A stretch of DNA of 12,494 nt, from positions 1 to 12,494 of the forward strand of contig CAAEDX010000236.1 in NCBI GenBank assembly GCA_900754715.1, given 5' to 3'. Made by a program: the position numbers and the translations under genes. Below are positions 1 to 7,811 of the stretch, piece by piece; within the stretch, counting starts at the first letter, position 1; every line of letters starts with the position of its first letter. Source of the DNA: Erysipelotrichaceae bacterium (GTDB taxonomy: Bacteria; Bacillota_I; Bacilli_A; Erysipelotrichales; Erysipelotrichaceae). The notes under the pieces were generated by a model, which did no database searches, was not told where the DNA came from, and saw only the letters and a program-made list of their open reading frames with translations.

Positions 1-519
1 CATCTGGTTTCTCGTCTTATGCTCTTTATTGCCCAATGAGAAATACAGATGGTCCGGTGTGCGCATCGGTTCGTGGGACAGGCAGAATTCTTTGATGCCG
101 GGAAACCACAGGGAGCCGGATATGCTGGCGGCACGGGCAAAGGTGTCGCTTTGGTACAGGGCATACAGGGCAAACAGTCCGGCCAGGGAATAGCCGGCGA
201 TGCCGCGCCACAGCGGCCTTGCGCTGAGGGTGCTTTCTGCTTTGGGGATGATGTTGGCGGTCAGCAGCCGCAGATAAGCATCGGCGCCGCCATGGAAGGC
301 ATCGTTTGGCGGGATGTCCCAGGGGACCATGTCGCGGTTCCAATCCAGATCGCTGATGATGACGAATGTCGCCTGTGGACAATGCGCGGCCCTCAGCTGC
401 TGAAGCAGTTGTTCGCTGATCTCTTCAAACGCGTGGAAGTAAATGATGGGACATGCTGTCGGAGCTGGATACACATGTACGGTTTTATGCTGCAATGAAA
501 ATGATGTCATTTTGCTCAC
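1..519 (-). CDS. Serine esterase, alpha/beta hydrolase (Fes/IroE-like), partial at window edge
   Basis: An uninterrupted minus-strand frame of 173 codons runs from 519 off the left edge, so the C-terminus is missing. The protein holds a nucleophile elbow GYSLAG at residues 109-114, making Ser111 the probable catalytic serine. Small hydrophobic residues and the phrase ISGSLWFPG follow, as in esterases of the enterochelin-esterase/IroE superfamily. The acid and histidine of the triad would lie outside the window. No signal peptide is seen, so it is probably cytoplasmic. The start is taken as GTG at 519-517 because AAGGAG (532-527) lies 7 nt upstream; an ATG three codons later has poor spacing. 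It is divergent from the TerB operon and has its own promoter at 580-552. The substrate cannot be told: enterobactin-type siderophore hydrolysis is only a family possibility, and generic acyl esterases share this fold. Confidence 0.8.
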   Translation of the reverse strand, partial: MSKMTSFSLQHKTVHVYPAPTACPIIYFHAFEEISEQLLQQLRAAHCPQATFVIISDLDWNRDMVPWDIPPNDAFHGGADAYLRLLTANIIPKAESTLSARPLWRGIAGYSLAGLFALYALYQSDTFARAASISGSLWFPGIKEFCLSHEPMRTPDHLYFSLGNKEHKTRNQM

Positions 520-530
520 CTGATTTCTCC

Positions 531-559
531 TTGACGTATGCAGATAAGGGAATTATACT
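531..559 (+). promoter_or_regulatory. Sigma-A promoter of the TerB-BrxD-BrxHI-like operon
   Basis: TTGACG (531-536) and TATACT (554-559) are separated by 17 nt, which is 5/6 matches in each box. Predicted transcription starts near 566, leaving a leader of roughly 90 nt before the TTG start at 655. The -35 box touches the ribosome site of the divergent esterase, so the two promoters physically overlap. Confidence 0.75.
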
Positions 560-580
560 ATGCCTGAATTGGGAATACAA
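552..580 (-). promoter_or_regulatory. Sigma-A promoter of the esterase gene
   Basis: On the minus strand, TTGTAT (580-575) and a perfect TATAAT (557-552) are separated by exactly 17 nt. This predicts a transcript start near 545, about 26 nt before the GTG start. The -10 box overlaps the -10 box of the opposing promoter. Confidence 0.7.
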
Positions 581-654
581 ACGATCGTGAACGCTCAGCC
601 AGGTCCATATCATGATGGAATGGCCTTTCTTTTGATGATCAGGGAGGTGACGCT

Positions 655-2466
655 TTGGAACTGTCAGAGCTGACGGCATATGCCAAGGAAAAATATCAGA
701 TCCAGGAACAGCACAAGTGGCCTGAACTGCCTGGCCTGTCGGTGCTGGCAGACCCGGAAACAGGAAAATGGGCGGCCTTGCTGATGCGGCAGTGGGACGA
801 AGAGAGCGGAAGTGAGATCCAGCGCTGTGACATCAAATGCGGGCGCGAGGTGCTCGCTGAGCTGCCGCTGCCCTTTCTCTCGCTGCCTTTTCATATGAGA
901 GGGCCAAGGTGGATCGGCGTTGCTTTTGATGATCATACTGATCCGGACGTCGTCTTCCGGCTTTTTGAGCGTGCGCTGCGCGGAGACCGAATGCAAGGCT
1001 GCACCATCGTGCTGGACAATGCGCCAAGAGAAACCGTGGTCATTGAGCCTGTCATTCCCGCTTTTGGCGGCATGACGAGCAGTGTGGATATCCCGGAAAA
1101 GATCGAAGCGATGCTCGATCTGTATGAATATGGGGATGGGTCCTTTTCCCAGAAGTGCCGCAACTTTTACCGGCAGGGCAAATGGATGGAAGACTATGAG
1201 GACGATGTGCCTTGGAGCGGTGCGTTCCGTCGGTATTTTCCGACATATCATGACTTGAATGTCCGGCAGCTGCGCGGTTATTTTAGCTGGCGGACACAGG
1301 TGCGCCAAGGAAAGTTTCATCCGATCGCGACCTCTCTTGCGTATCTGTATGTCTATGAGCTGCTCAATGGCATCGGCGTGCTTTCTCCGGATGAGACACT
1401 GAAGAAGCTGCGGGAATTTGAGGTCGGTTTCCTTGATTCCGGCATCGGCGATCCGAAGATGCGCGGCAATCTGCATCGCTGGATGATGGATCATGCGGTG
1501 CTGCACGGTGTCTCTTCAGCGCTGGCCCGTCAGTACATGGACCCTGCGCTCATGGCCAGAGATGATGCCCTTTCGGTATTGCGTGATCCAAAGGAGGCTG
1601 TGGATGAGGAGATCTTTTCCGCGCTCTGTGTCTTTGGCGGAAAGAAGCTGAAGAGCTCACCGGTCATCACAAAAATGTCTGATCAGGGAAAGCGGCTGTT
1701 CGCGATGCTCTGGCGTTATGCGGTGAAGAACAGTGTGATCAAGGGAAAGGACATGTTCACCGCATGTTTCGGGGAGCAGAAGACATTTTTGTGGCATCCG
1801 CTGGCTAACGCGGTCTATTGGGAAGAACAGCGGCATCCGGACGCAGATGTGATCTGGGATGCGTGCCGTTCGTTTCATTGCTGCGATGGCGTCTGGTATG
1901 AAAAGCGCTATGACCAGCTGTATTTCGATCAGCGCCGGCTGCAAGCGCTCCTGCACGAAGCGGACCGTCTGTTTCGCCGTGAGCTGAAGACCAATCATTA
2001 TCTGCGTCAGAAAGCGGATGAAGCATGGGCGACGCCCCTGGCACAGGCGGCCATCCATGCATTGCGGCAGGCGTCCCGGCCGGCAGTCACGATCGATCTC
2101 TCTGAGCTGGAACAGATCCGCTTGGACGCGATGCAGACCAGGGACAGTCTGTTGATCGAAGCGGAGCTGGAAGAGGAAGAAATCGCGGCTGCGGACACTG
2201 CGGCGTCGGAAACGGAGCCGGATACGGTCGAGGGCCTGGATGCGCTGCATACGCAGATCTTGTGCGTGCTGGCCCATGGAGGTTCGCCAGCGGCGTTGAT
2301 CAAAGAGAATCATTTGATGCTCGCCGTAGCGGCTGATACGATCAATGCGGCTTTGTTCGATGTGTTCGATGACAATGTCATCGAATGCGAGGGGGATGAG
2401 CTTCTGGTCGTGGCTGATTATCAGGAGGACATCTTGCAAATGTTAGGAGGCGATAAGGATGAATAA
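655..2466 (+). CDS. TerB-N / TerB-C domain protein (first gene of the triad)
   Basis: 603 aa starting at TTG, chosen because GGGAGGTGA (642-650) sits just upstream; the next in-frame ATG is 40-odd codons in. The order is: an N-terminal module of about 130 residues (WAALLMRQW near 39-47, GPRWIGVAFDD near 83-93); a TerB-N-like region (about 145-260) with its hallmark LNVRQLRGYFSWRT at 201-214 and YLYVYELLNGIG at 230-241; a helical middle; an acidic linker (about 500-530); and a TerB-C-like end with alternating helices and the phrase IECEGDELLVVADY. No membrane segment or enzyme motif is visible. TerB-type domains come from tellurite/stress (Ter) systems and are thought to bind metal or act as scaffolds. 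Here the fusion heads an operon with an ATPase and a helicase, which suggests a sensor or adaptor for a DNA-processing complex. The role is inferred; the domain call is fairly secure. Confidence 0.82.
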   Translation: MELSELTAYAKEKYQIQEQHKWPELPGLSVLADPETGKWAALLMRQWDEESGSEIQRCDIKCGREVLAELPLPFLSLPFHMRGPRWIGVAFDDHTDPDVVFRLFERALRGDRMQGCTIVLDNAPRETVVIEPVIPAFGGMTSSVDIPEKIEAMLDLYEYGDGSFSQKCRNFYRQGKWMEDYEDDVPWSGAFRRYFPTYHDLNVRQLRGYFSWRTQVRQGKFHPIATSLAYLYVYELLNGIGVLSPDETLKKLREFEVGFLDSGIGDPKMRGNLHRWMMDHAVLHGVSSALARQYMDPALMARDDALSVLRDPKEAVDEEIFSALCVFGGKKLKSSPVITKMSDQGKRLFAMLWRYAVKNSVIKGKDMFTACFGEQKTFLWHPLANAVYWEEQRHPDADVIWDACRSFHCCDGVWYEKRYDQLYFDQRRLQALLHEADRLFRRELKTNHYLRQKADEAWATPLAQAAIHALRQASRPAVTIDLSELEQIRLDAMQTRDSLLIEAELEEEEIAAADTAASETEPDTVEGLDALHTQILCVLAHGGSPAALIKENHLMLAVAADTINAALFDVFDDNVIECEGDELLVVADYQEDILQMLGGDKDE

Positions 2467-3790
2467 GAATGAGCGCAAAGTGCCCAGACGGATCGCGCAG
2501 ACGATCCTGAATTCACTGAAGGGCGGTGTCGTTCCCCGCATCGGCCTGCCGTATATCGCGGTGGGCAGGAAAAATGAGATCGAAGCATTGCTTCATGATG
2601 TGGATATCATCGCGGAAGGCGGCGCGTCATTCCGCTTCATCGTAGGCCGTTATGGTTCAGGCAAGAGCTTTCTGATCCAGACGATCCGCAATTATGTCAT
2701 GGATCGCGGCTTCATCGTCGCTGACGCGGATCTTTCACCGGAACGCCGTCTGCAGGGAAGCAGGGGACAGGGCCTGGCGACCTATCGGGAACTGATCAGC
2801 AACCTGTCGACGAAGACGAGGCCGGAAGGCGGCGCCCTGACGCTCGTACTGGATCGCTGGATCAATGGCGTGCAGAGCGAAGCGGTGCGGGAAACAGGGC
2901 TGACGCCCGGAGATGCGGCGCTGACGCAGGCCGTGGATCAGAAGATCTACGCGGTCACTTCGGCCATCAGCGAAATGGTGCATGGCTTTGAATTTGCGCG
3001 TTTGCTTTCACGTTATTACCACGCGTATCTGGAAGGCGATGATGAGACGAAGGCGAAGGTCGTCCGCTGGTTTCGCGGTGAATACGCGCTGAAGCGGGAA
3101 GCAAAGGAAGAGCTCGGGATCAATATCCTCATCACGGATGATGACTGGTATGATTATCTGAAGCTCTTTGCCGTCTTCTTCCGACATGCCGGCTATGCGG
3201 GCATGATGATCATGATCGATGAGCTCGTCAATCTTTATAAGATCCCCAATGCCATTACGAGACAGTATAATTATGAAAAGCTGCTGACCATGTATAATGA
3301 CACATTGCAAGGCAGGGCGCAATATCTGGGCATCATCATGGGGTCGACGCCGCAGGCCATCGAGGACCGCCGCCGGGGCATATACAGCTATGAAGCATTG
3401 CGTTCCCGTCTGGCTGAAGGCAAGTTCTCCAAGCCGGGCAGCAGGGATCTGCTGGCGCCGGTCATCCATCTGGAGCCGCTGCAGCCGGAAGAGATGCTGG
3501 TGCTGTGCGAAAAGCTCGCGGACATGCATGGCGGTCTGTATGGTTATGCACGCAAGCTCAGCACAGCGGATCTCGCTCGCTTCATCAAGCTGGAATACGG
3601 ACGGATCGGCGCGGATCAGCACATCACGCCCCGTGAGGTGATCCGTGATTTCATCGAGCTTTTGGATCTGCTGTATCAAGATCCATCCCGGACCATGGAT
3701 GAGCTGCTGGATTCGGAAGACTTCGCTTACGCAAGATCAGAAGCGGTTTCTGATCAGGCAGACCAGGCCTTTGCGGAGTTCACCATATGA
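2459..3790 (+). CDS. brxD-like: BrxD-like P-loop ATPase (DUF2791 / BREX ATP-binding family)
   Basis: 443 aa. The start is ATG at 2459 with AGGAGG (2445-2450) 8 nt upstream; it overlaps the end of the TerB gene by 8 bp, implying coupled translation. Walker A is GRYGSGKS (63-70). Walker B is MMIMIDE (249-255) with Asp254/Glu255, so the site is intact for hydrolysis. A sensor-1-like strand, GIIMGSTP, follows at 291-298, and arginines at about 315-317 in YEALRSRLAEGKF could be finger residues. The early phrase VGRKNEIEALL (35-45) is typical of AAA/STAND-like ATPases. The long insert between Walker A and B and the C-terminal helical part match the DUF2791 family, which includes BrxD of type 2 BREX. 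It probably hydrolyses ATP to remodel or load the helicase encoded next, and is cytoplasmic. The family call is confident; the partner role is inferred from gene order. Confidence 0.85.
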   Translation: MNKNERKVPRRIAQTILNSLKGGVVPRIGLPYIAVGRKNEIEALLHDVDIIAEGGASFRFIVGRYGSGKSFLIQTIRNYVMDRGFIVADADLSPERRLQGSRGQGLATYRELISNLSTKTRPEGGALTLVLDRWINGVQSEAVRETGLTPGDAALTQAVDQKIYAVTSAISEMVHGFEFARLLSRYYHAYLEGDDETKAKVVRWFRGEYALKREAKEELGINILITDDDWYDYLKLFAVFFRHAGYAGMMIMIDELVNLYKIPNAITRQYNYEKLLTMYNDTLQGRAQYLGIIMGSTPQAIEDRRRGIYSYEALRSRLAEGKFSKPGSRDLLAPVIHLEPLQPEEMLVLCEKLADMHGGLYGYARKLSTADLARFIKLEYGRIGADQHITPREVIRDFIELLDLLYQDPSRTMDELLDSEDFAYARSEAVSDQADQAFAEFTI

Positions 3791-6042
3791 ATGTCTTCAC
3801 GCGCTATGCGCCATTCATCCAGGACTATATCTACCAAAGCGGCTGGCAGGCGCTGCGCAGTGTGCAGAATGCCGCCGCGGAAGCGATATTCAACACAGAT
3901 GACAATGTGCTGTTAACGGCATCCACCGCTTCCGGCAAGACCGAGGCGGCCTTCTTTCCCATCCTGACCTTGTTGGATGAAGATCCGCCTCACAGCGTGG
4001 GCGTCCTGTATATCGCACCGTTGAAGGCGCTCATCAACGATCAGTTCGGCAGGCTGAGCGAGCTGTGTGAGGAAGCCGGGATCCAGGTGACGCGCTGGCA
4101 TGGGGATGCGGCACAGTCCCAAAAGCGCAGGCTGCTGCGCAAGCCTTCCGGCATCTTGCAGATCACGCCGGAATCGCTGGAGTCACTGATGATCAACAAG
4201 CACATGGAGATCCCTTCGCTGTTTGGCGATCTGCGCTTCATCGTCATCGATGAGGTCCATTCGCTGCTGCGAGGCGACCGGGGCATGCAGACGTTCTGTC
4301 TGATCGAGCGCATGTGCAGGCTGGCAGATTGCCGCCCCAGGCGCATCGGGCTGTCGGCGACGATCGGCAATCCTGAGGAAGCCGGTCGTTTTCTGGGCGC
4401 AGGCAGCGGGCGAAGGACGCTCATCCCGCGCATCGAGGGCGGACGGGAAGTGTGGCGCTTATCCATGGAACATTTCTTCAACAGCGGCCCGCAGGCTGAT
4501 GAAGGCCGGCAGCTCATCGATGCGGCGCCGGTATTAGAGGAAGCAAGCGATACGGCGCCAAAGGCCGCTGATCCAGGCATTGGCTATATCTTTGAACATA
4601 CTCGCGGCAAGAAATGCCTGATCTTTACCAATTCCCGTGAAGAATGTGAAGCGCTCTGTCAGAGCCTGCGTCAATACTGCGAGGCCAATCATGAACCAGA
4701 TCGTTTCCTCATCCACCATGGCAACTTGTCTGTATCATATCGGGAAAGCGCAGAAGCAGAGATGAAAGATGATGATTCGCTGCTTTCGGTCTGCGCCACC
4801 GCCACGCTGGAGCTGGGCATCGATATCGGCAGGCTGGAGCGCGCCTTTCAGGTTGACGCGCCCTTTACGGTATCTGGCTTCTTGCAGCGCATGGGCCGCA
4901 CCGGCCGCCGCGGCGATCCCTGTGAGATGTGGTTCGTCATGCGTGAGGATCATCCTGAGCCCCGGGCGATGCTGCCGCAGCTCATCCCCTGGTATCTGAT
5001 CCAAGGCATCGCGCTGGTGCAGCTGTATATCGAAGAGCGGTTCGTGGAACCTCCGCGCACACAGCGCTTGCCTTACAGCCTGCTGTATCATCAGACGATG
5101 AGCACGCTGGCTTCCTGCGGCGAGATGACGCCGGCAGAGCTGGCCACGCGTGTCCTGACGCTGTCCAGCTTCCACCTGATCACACAGGAGGATTATCGGA
5201 TCTTGCTTCGGCATCTGATCAAGATCGGTCATATCGACCAGAGTGAGAATGGCGGGCTGATCGTCGGCCTGGAAGGAGAGCGGATCGTCAATAATTACAA
5301 GTTTTACGCGGTCTTTCAGGAAAATGTCGAATATGCCGTGCGCGCCGGCGCTGAAGAGCTGGGCACCATCGTCAAACCGCCGCCGATCGGCGATAAGATC
5401 GCTATCGCCGGCCGCGTCTGGATCGTGGAGGAAGTGGATCATCGCCGCCGTGAAGTATTCTGCACGTTGGTCAAAGGCAATATCCCAGCTTATTTCGGTG
5501 ATGTCGCCGGCGATATCCACACCCGTATCCTGGAGCGGATGTATGGTGTGCTGGATGAACAGAAAAGCTATCCATACCTGATGCGGCATGCGGTGTGCCG
5601 ATTGCAGGAAGCCAGAGAAAGCTTTGCGAAATCCGGCATGCGCGATCATCCCCTCGTGCATCTGGGCGGGAACATGTGGGCGCTGTTTCCTTGGCTGGGC
5701 AGCTACGCCTTCCTCGCGTTGGAGCGTTTCTTGAAGATCCGCTGCGGGAAACGGCTGGGTTTGAAAGGATTAGATTCCCTCAGACCCTATCATCTGCAAT
5801 TTACCATGAAAGTCAGCGCGGCCGACTTTTACCGGATCACGGCGGAAGAGGCAGAAAAAGACTTCGATCCCCTTGAGCTCGTCTATCCCAACGAAGTTCC
5901 AAACTTTGAAAAATACGACGAATACGTTCCTGTTGAACTGGTCAGAAAAGGCTTTGCGCTGGGCGTGCTGGATGTGGAAGGCATGAAGCAGAGAGTGCGA
6001 AGCTGGTCTGGCCATGTACAGACAGATCAAGCCGGCGGATGA
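3787..6042 (+). CDS. brxHI-like: BrxHI / Lhr-like superfamily II DEAD/DEAH helicase
   Basis: 751 aa. ATGA overlap: the ATG at 3787 shares bases with the stop of the ATPase gene, and GGAG lies at 3775-3778. All SF2 motifs are readable: motif I TASGKT (47-52), Ia APLKALINDQ (77-86), ITPES (126-130), II DEVH (155-158), III SAT (190-192), IV LIFTNSREE (278-286), V ATATLELGIDIG (337-348) and VI QRMGRTGRRGD (367-377). Residues about 205-262 form a loop before the second RecA domain, and about 350 residues beyond motif VI form the winged-helix and Lhr-type extension. The architecture and length match Lhr-like helicases, including BrxHI of BREX loci. It presumably translocates on DNA or RNA using ATP; the substrate is unknown. 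It is always read together with the two upstream genes here, so the three products likely form one complex or pathway. Confidence 0.87.
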   Translation: MNVFTRYAPFIQDYIYQSGWQALRSVQNAAAEAIFNTDDNVLLTASTASGKTEAAFFPILTLLDEDPPHSVGVLYIAPLKALINDQFGRLSELCEEAGIQVTRWHGDAAQSQKRRLLRKPSGILQITPESLESLMINKHMEIPSLFGDLRFIVIDEVHSLLRGDRGMQTFCLIERMCRLADCRPRRIGLSATIGNPEEAGRFLGAGSGRRTLIPRIEGGREVWRLSMEHFFNSGPQADEGRQLIDAAPVLEEASDTAPKAADPGIGYIFEHTRGKKCLIFTNSREECEALCQSLRQYCEANHEPDRFLIHHGNLSVSYRESAEAEMKDDDSLLSVCATATLELGIDIGRLERAFQVDAPFTVSGFLQRMGRTGRRGDPCEMWFVMREDHPEPRAMLPQLIPWYLIQGIALVQLYIEERFVEPPRTQRLPYSLLYHQTMSTLASCGEMTPAELATRVLTLSSFHLITQEDYRILLRHLIKIGHIDQSENGGLIVGLEGERIVNNYKFYAVFQENVEYAVRAGAEELGTIVKPPPIGDKIAIAGRVWIVEEVDHRRREVFCTLVKGNIPAYFGDVAGDIHTRILERMYGVLDEQKSYPYLMRHAVCRLQEARESFAKSGMRDHPLVHLGGNMWALFPWLGSYAFLALERFLKIRCGKRLGLKGLDSLRPYHLQFTMKVSAADFYRITAEEAEKDFDPLELVYPNEVPNFEKYDEYVPVELVRKGFALGVLDVEGMKQRVRSWSGHVQTDQAGG

Positions 6043-6051
6043 CCGGCTTTT
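6029..6051 (+). terminator. Intrinsic terminator overlapping the helicase stop codon
   Basis: A perfect 7-bp stem, AAGCCGG (6029-6035) / CCGGCTT (6043-6049), has a 7-nt loop and is followed by TTTAT-type bases. The TGA stop at 6040-6042 is inside the loop, so the hairpin is built from the last codons. The short T tract makes it moderate in strength. Confidence 0.65.
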
Positions 6052-6060
6052 ATGGTCAGC

Positions 6061-6089
6061 TTGTGATGATGCAGATATGCTGATATAAT
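6061..6089 (+). promoter_or_regulatory. Sigma-A promoter with extended -10, glycosyltransferase gene
   Basis: TTGTGA (6061-6066), a 17-nt spacer and a perfect TATAAT (6084-6089) preceded by TGA, which forms an extended -10. A transcript start near 6096 gives a ~33-nt leader to the AAGGAGGA ribosome site (6117-6124) and ATG 6129. Confidence 0.7.
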
Positions 6090-6128
6090 AATATTTAAAT
6101 AGATCTGTCAGAAATCAAGGAGGAACAT

Positions 6129-7155
6129 ATGAAAAAGAAGATCATCATCAATATGCTTTCGTCAGCGGACAAAGTGCCAGGTCAGGGCGTAGGCAGCGCC
6201 TACCTTGAGCTCGTGCGCCTTTTGACACGGGGGGAGTAAAATTCGATATTCGCATTAACGCACATGGCAAAGCAGACATCAATCATTTCCATACGGTCGA
6301 TCCGCAGTTTTTCTTGAAAATGAAGGCCTCAAAAGCGGTCAATGTGGTTTACTGTCATTTTCTTCCGGATACGCTGGATGGCAGCATCCGGATCCCCAGG
6401 CTGTTTTTTGGCATATTCAAAAGATATGTCACGGCATTTTATCGTTCTGCGGACTATCTGGTCGTCGTCAACCCGATCTTCAAGAAAGAACTGGAGCGAT
6501 ATGGAATCAAGAAAGAATGGTCTATATCCCCAACTATGTCAGTAAAACGGCGTTTTATCCAAGACCTGCCGCCGAGCGGATGCAGCTGCGCCAGCAATAT
6601 GGCATCGCGGAGAACGCATTCGTCGTCCTCGGGGTCGGACAGGTACAGACCAGGAAAGGCGTCATGGATTTCGTGGAAACAGCCAGGCTGATGCCAGATG
6701 TCACCTTTATCTGGGCCGGCGGATTCTCCTTTGGCCGGATCACTGACGGATATGAGAAACTGAAGCGCGTGGTCGAAGATCCCCCGCGCAACGTTCGTTT
6801 TCTCGGCATCGTGCCCCGGGATCAGATGAACGATATCTTCAATCTTTCCGATGTGTTATTCGTGCCCAGCTACAATGAGCTGTTTCCGATGGCCATCCTG
6901 GAGGCGGTCAATCTGCATCTGCCGCTCGTGCTGCGTGATCTAGATCTGTATGAAGATATCCTCTTTCACCAATACATGGCCTGTGCAGACAATGCCGGGT
7001 TTGCCCGTGCCCTGCGGATCCTGAAAGAAGACCCTCACGAATATCAGAAATATGTCAGTGCCTCTTCAGCGCTTTCGGAATATTACAGCCAGGAGCATGT
7101 TCGGGCCAAATGGGAGGAGTTTTATCAGCGTGCTTATCGCCATGGCAAATGGTGA
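6129..7155 (+). pseudogene. GT4-type glycosyltransferase, broken by two frameshifts
   Basis: Three consecutive frames make one glycosyltransferase. Frame 1 (6129-6239, 36 codons) starts MKKKIIINMLSSADKVPGQG and stops at TAA 6237. Frame 2 (about 6233-6517) continues VKFDIRINAHG to RYGIKKE. Frame 3 (6517-7155) gives VYIPNYVSKTAFYP to the end. Adding one base at the G6 run (6229-6234) and one A near 6515-6518 restores about 342 aa. The C-terminal half carries the GT-B donor site: GVGQVQTRKG, WAGGFSFG and an E-x7-E motif (ELFPMAILE). From memory it resembles Firmicute glycolipid glycosyltransferases that build the lipoteichoic-acid anchor (BgsA/LafB-like); the exact sugar and acceptor are not readable. 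Promoter and ribosome site are intact. Either a recent pseudogene, homopolymer sequencing errors, or slippage-based phase variation. Confidence 0.8.
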
Positions 7156-7192
7156 TAAGCAAGCGAATCATCATCACAGCAGGTTGAACACA

Positions 7193-7221
7193 TTTCGAAA
7201 ACGCGATCCAGGTGGTATAAT
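7193..7221 (+). promoter_or_regulatory. Extended -10 promoter of the 169-aa gene
   Basis: A perfect TATAAT (7216-7221) is preceded by TGG, giving the extended -10 TGGTATAAT. The -35 position at 17-nt spacing is weak (TTTCGA, 7193-7198). The predicted start near 7228 would leave a very short leader before the AGGAGG site at 7234-7239. Confidence 0.55.
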
Positions 7222-7246
7222 GGAGACAGTGAAAGGAGGAAGCATG

Positions 7247-7756
7247 ATGATCTTTACGTTTTACCCATGGAAGCTGGATATCGATCCTGAAGCGACGAAG
7301 GAACTGTACCTTGCGGAAGATGACACCGTGGATAAAAAAGTGAATGAGCGGTTCATACAGTCGCTGAATGAGGAACAGCGGACGTTTTTTGACGCGCTGG
7401 GCGTGGATCTGACCAAAGTGAGAGCAGAAGAGAAGCGCCACGATATCTCGGATGAGCGCGCGGACGCGGATACGCTGATCATGACATCTGTCGACTTTCT
7501 GATGAAAGGGAAGCTGCTTGCCATCCCTGATTATCAGCACAGTCTGTATGCCGATGAGGAAGTGTTCGGAGAGAGTTTCCCAGGCAGTGTGGAAGTGATC
7601 AAGATGCCTGCGGATCAGCAGCTGCCATTCTACGATGTGGACGGCATGAAAATCATATTCAAGCATCCGTATTTTCATTTTGACGAAGAACAATATAAAA
7701 GCTGGGACTGCGGCGCCGTGATGGGTTCAGTGCTGCTGAGCAAAGAAGAAAAGTGA
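7247..7756 (+). CDS. Hypothetical protein, 169 aa, unrecognised
   Basis: Opens MIFTFYPWKLDID and ends LSKEEK. Two adjacent ATGs lie at 7244 and 7247; the second is preferred because AGGAGG (7234-7239) is then 7 nt away rather than 4. An in-frame extension back to 7052 is possible but runs through the glycosyltransferase and lacks a ribosome site. The protein is acidic, with no signal peptide, membrane helix or Cys pair, so it is probably cytoplasmic and soluble. A charged helical first half (residues 14-85) is followed by a mixed alpha/beta half with aromatic-rich strands (FYDVDGMKIIFKHPYFHF). I do not recognise a family or catalytic motif. It is monocistronic, with its own promoter and terminator. 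Coding is supported by the ribosome site, promoter and flanking terminator; function is unknown. Confidence 0.75.
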   Translation: MIFTFYPWKLDIDPEATKELYLAEDDTVDKKVNERFIQSLNEEQRTFFDALGVDLTKVRAEEKRHDISDERADADTLIMTSVDFLMKGKLLAIPDYQHSLYADEEVFGESFPGSVEVIKMPADQQLPFYDVDGMKIIFKHPYFHFDEEQYKSWDCGAVMGSVLLSKEEK

Positions 7757-7765
7757 GTCATGATG

Positions 7766-7803
7766 AATGCCCGTCTGCTGATCATTCAGCCGGCGGGCAT
7801 TTT
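7766..7803 (+). terminator. Intrinsic terminator after the 169-aa gene
   Basis: Outer stem AATGCCCG (7766-7773) / CGGGCATT (7794-7801) and inner stem GCTGA (7777-7781) / TCAGC (7786-7790) around a 4-nt loop, followed by TTTT across 7800-7803. It lies 9 nt past the stop codon and between convergent genes. Confidence 0.8.
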
Positions 7804-7811
7804 CTATATCG

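Noticed and set aside
49..498. Plus-strand frame of 149 codons at the left edge
   Set aside because: It is antisense to the esterase, whose frame has the GYSLAG nucleophile motif, a good ribosome site and a promoter; the plus frame has none of these.
664..1506. Minus-strand open frame (280 codons) inside the TerB gene
   Set aside because: Shadow frame with His/Gln/Arg-rich composition and no start signal; the plus frame has recognisable TerB domains.
3008..3679. Minus-strand open frame (223 codons) inside the ATPase gene
   Set aside because: Shadow of the Walker-motif-bearing plus frame; no supporting start signals.
4735..5661. Long minus-strand open frame (308 codons) inside the helicase gene
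   Set aside because: Antisense shadow of a high-GC coding frame; composition rich in His/Gln/Arg/Asp, no ribosome site, and the plus frame carries all helicase motifs.
655..6042. A full BREX locus
   Set aside because: Only BrxD-like and BrxHI-like proteins are present; no methyltransferase, PglZ phosphatase or BrxC is seen in the window.
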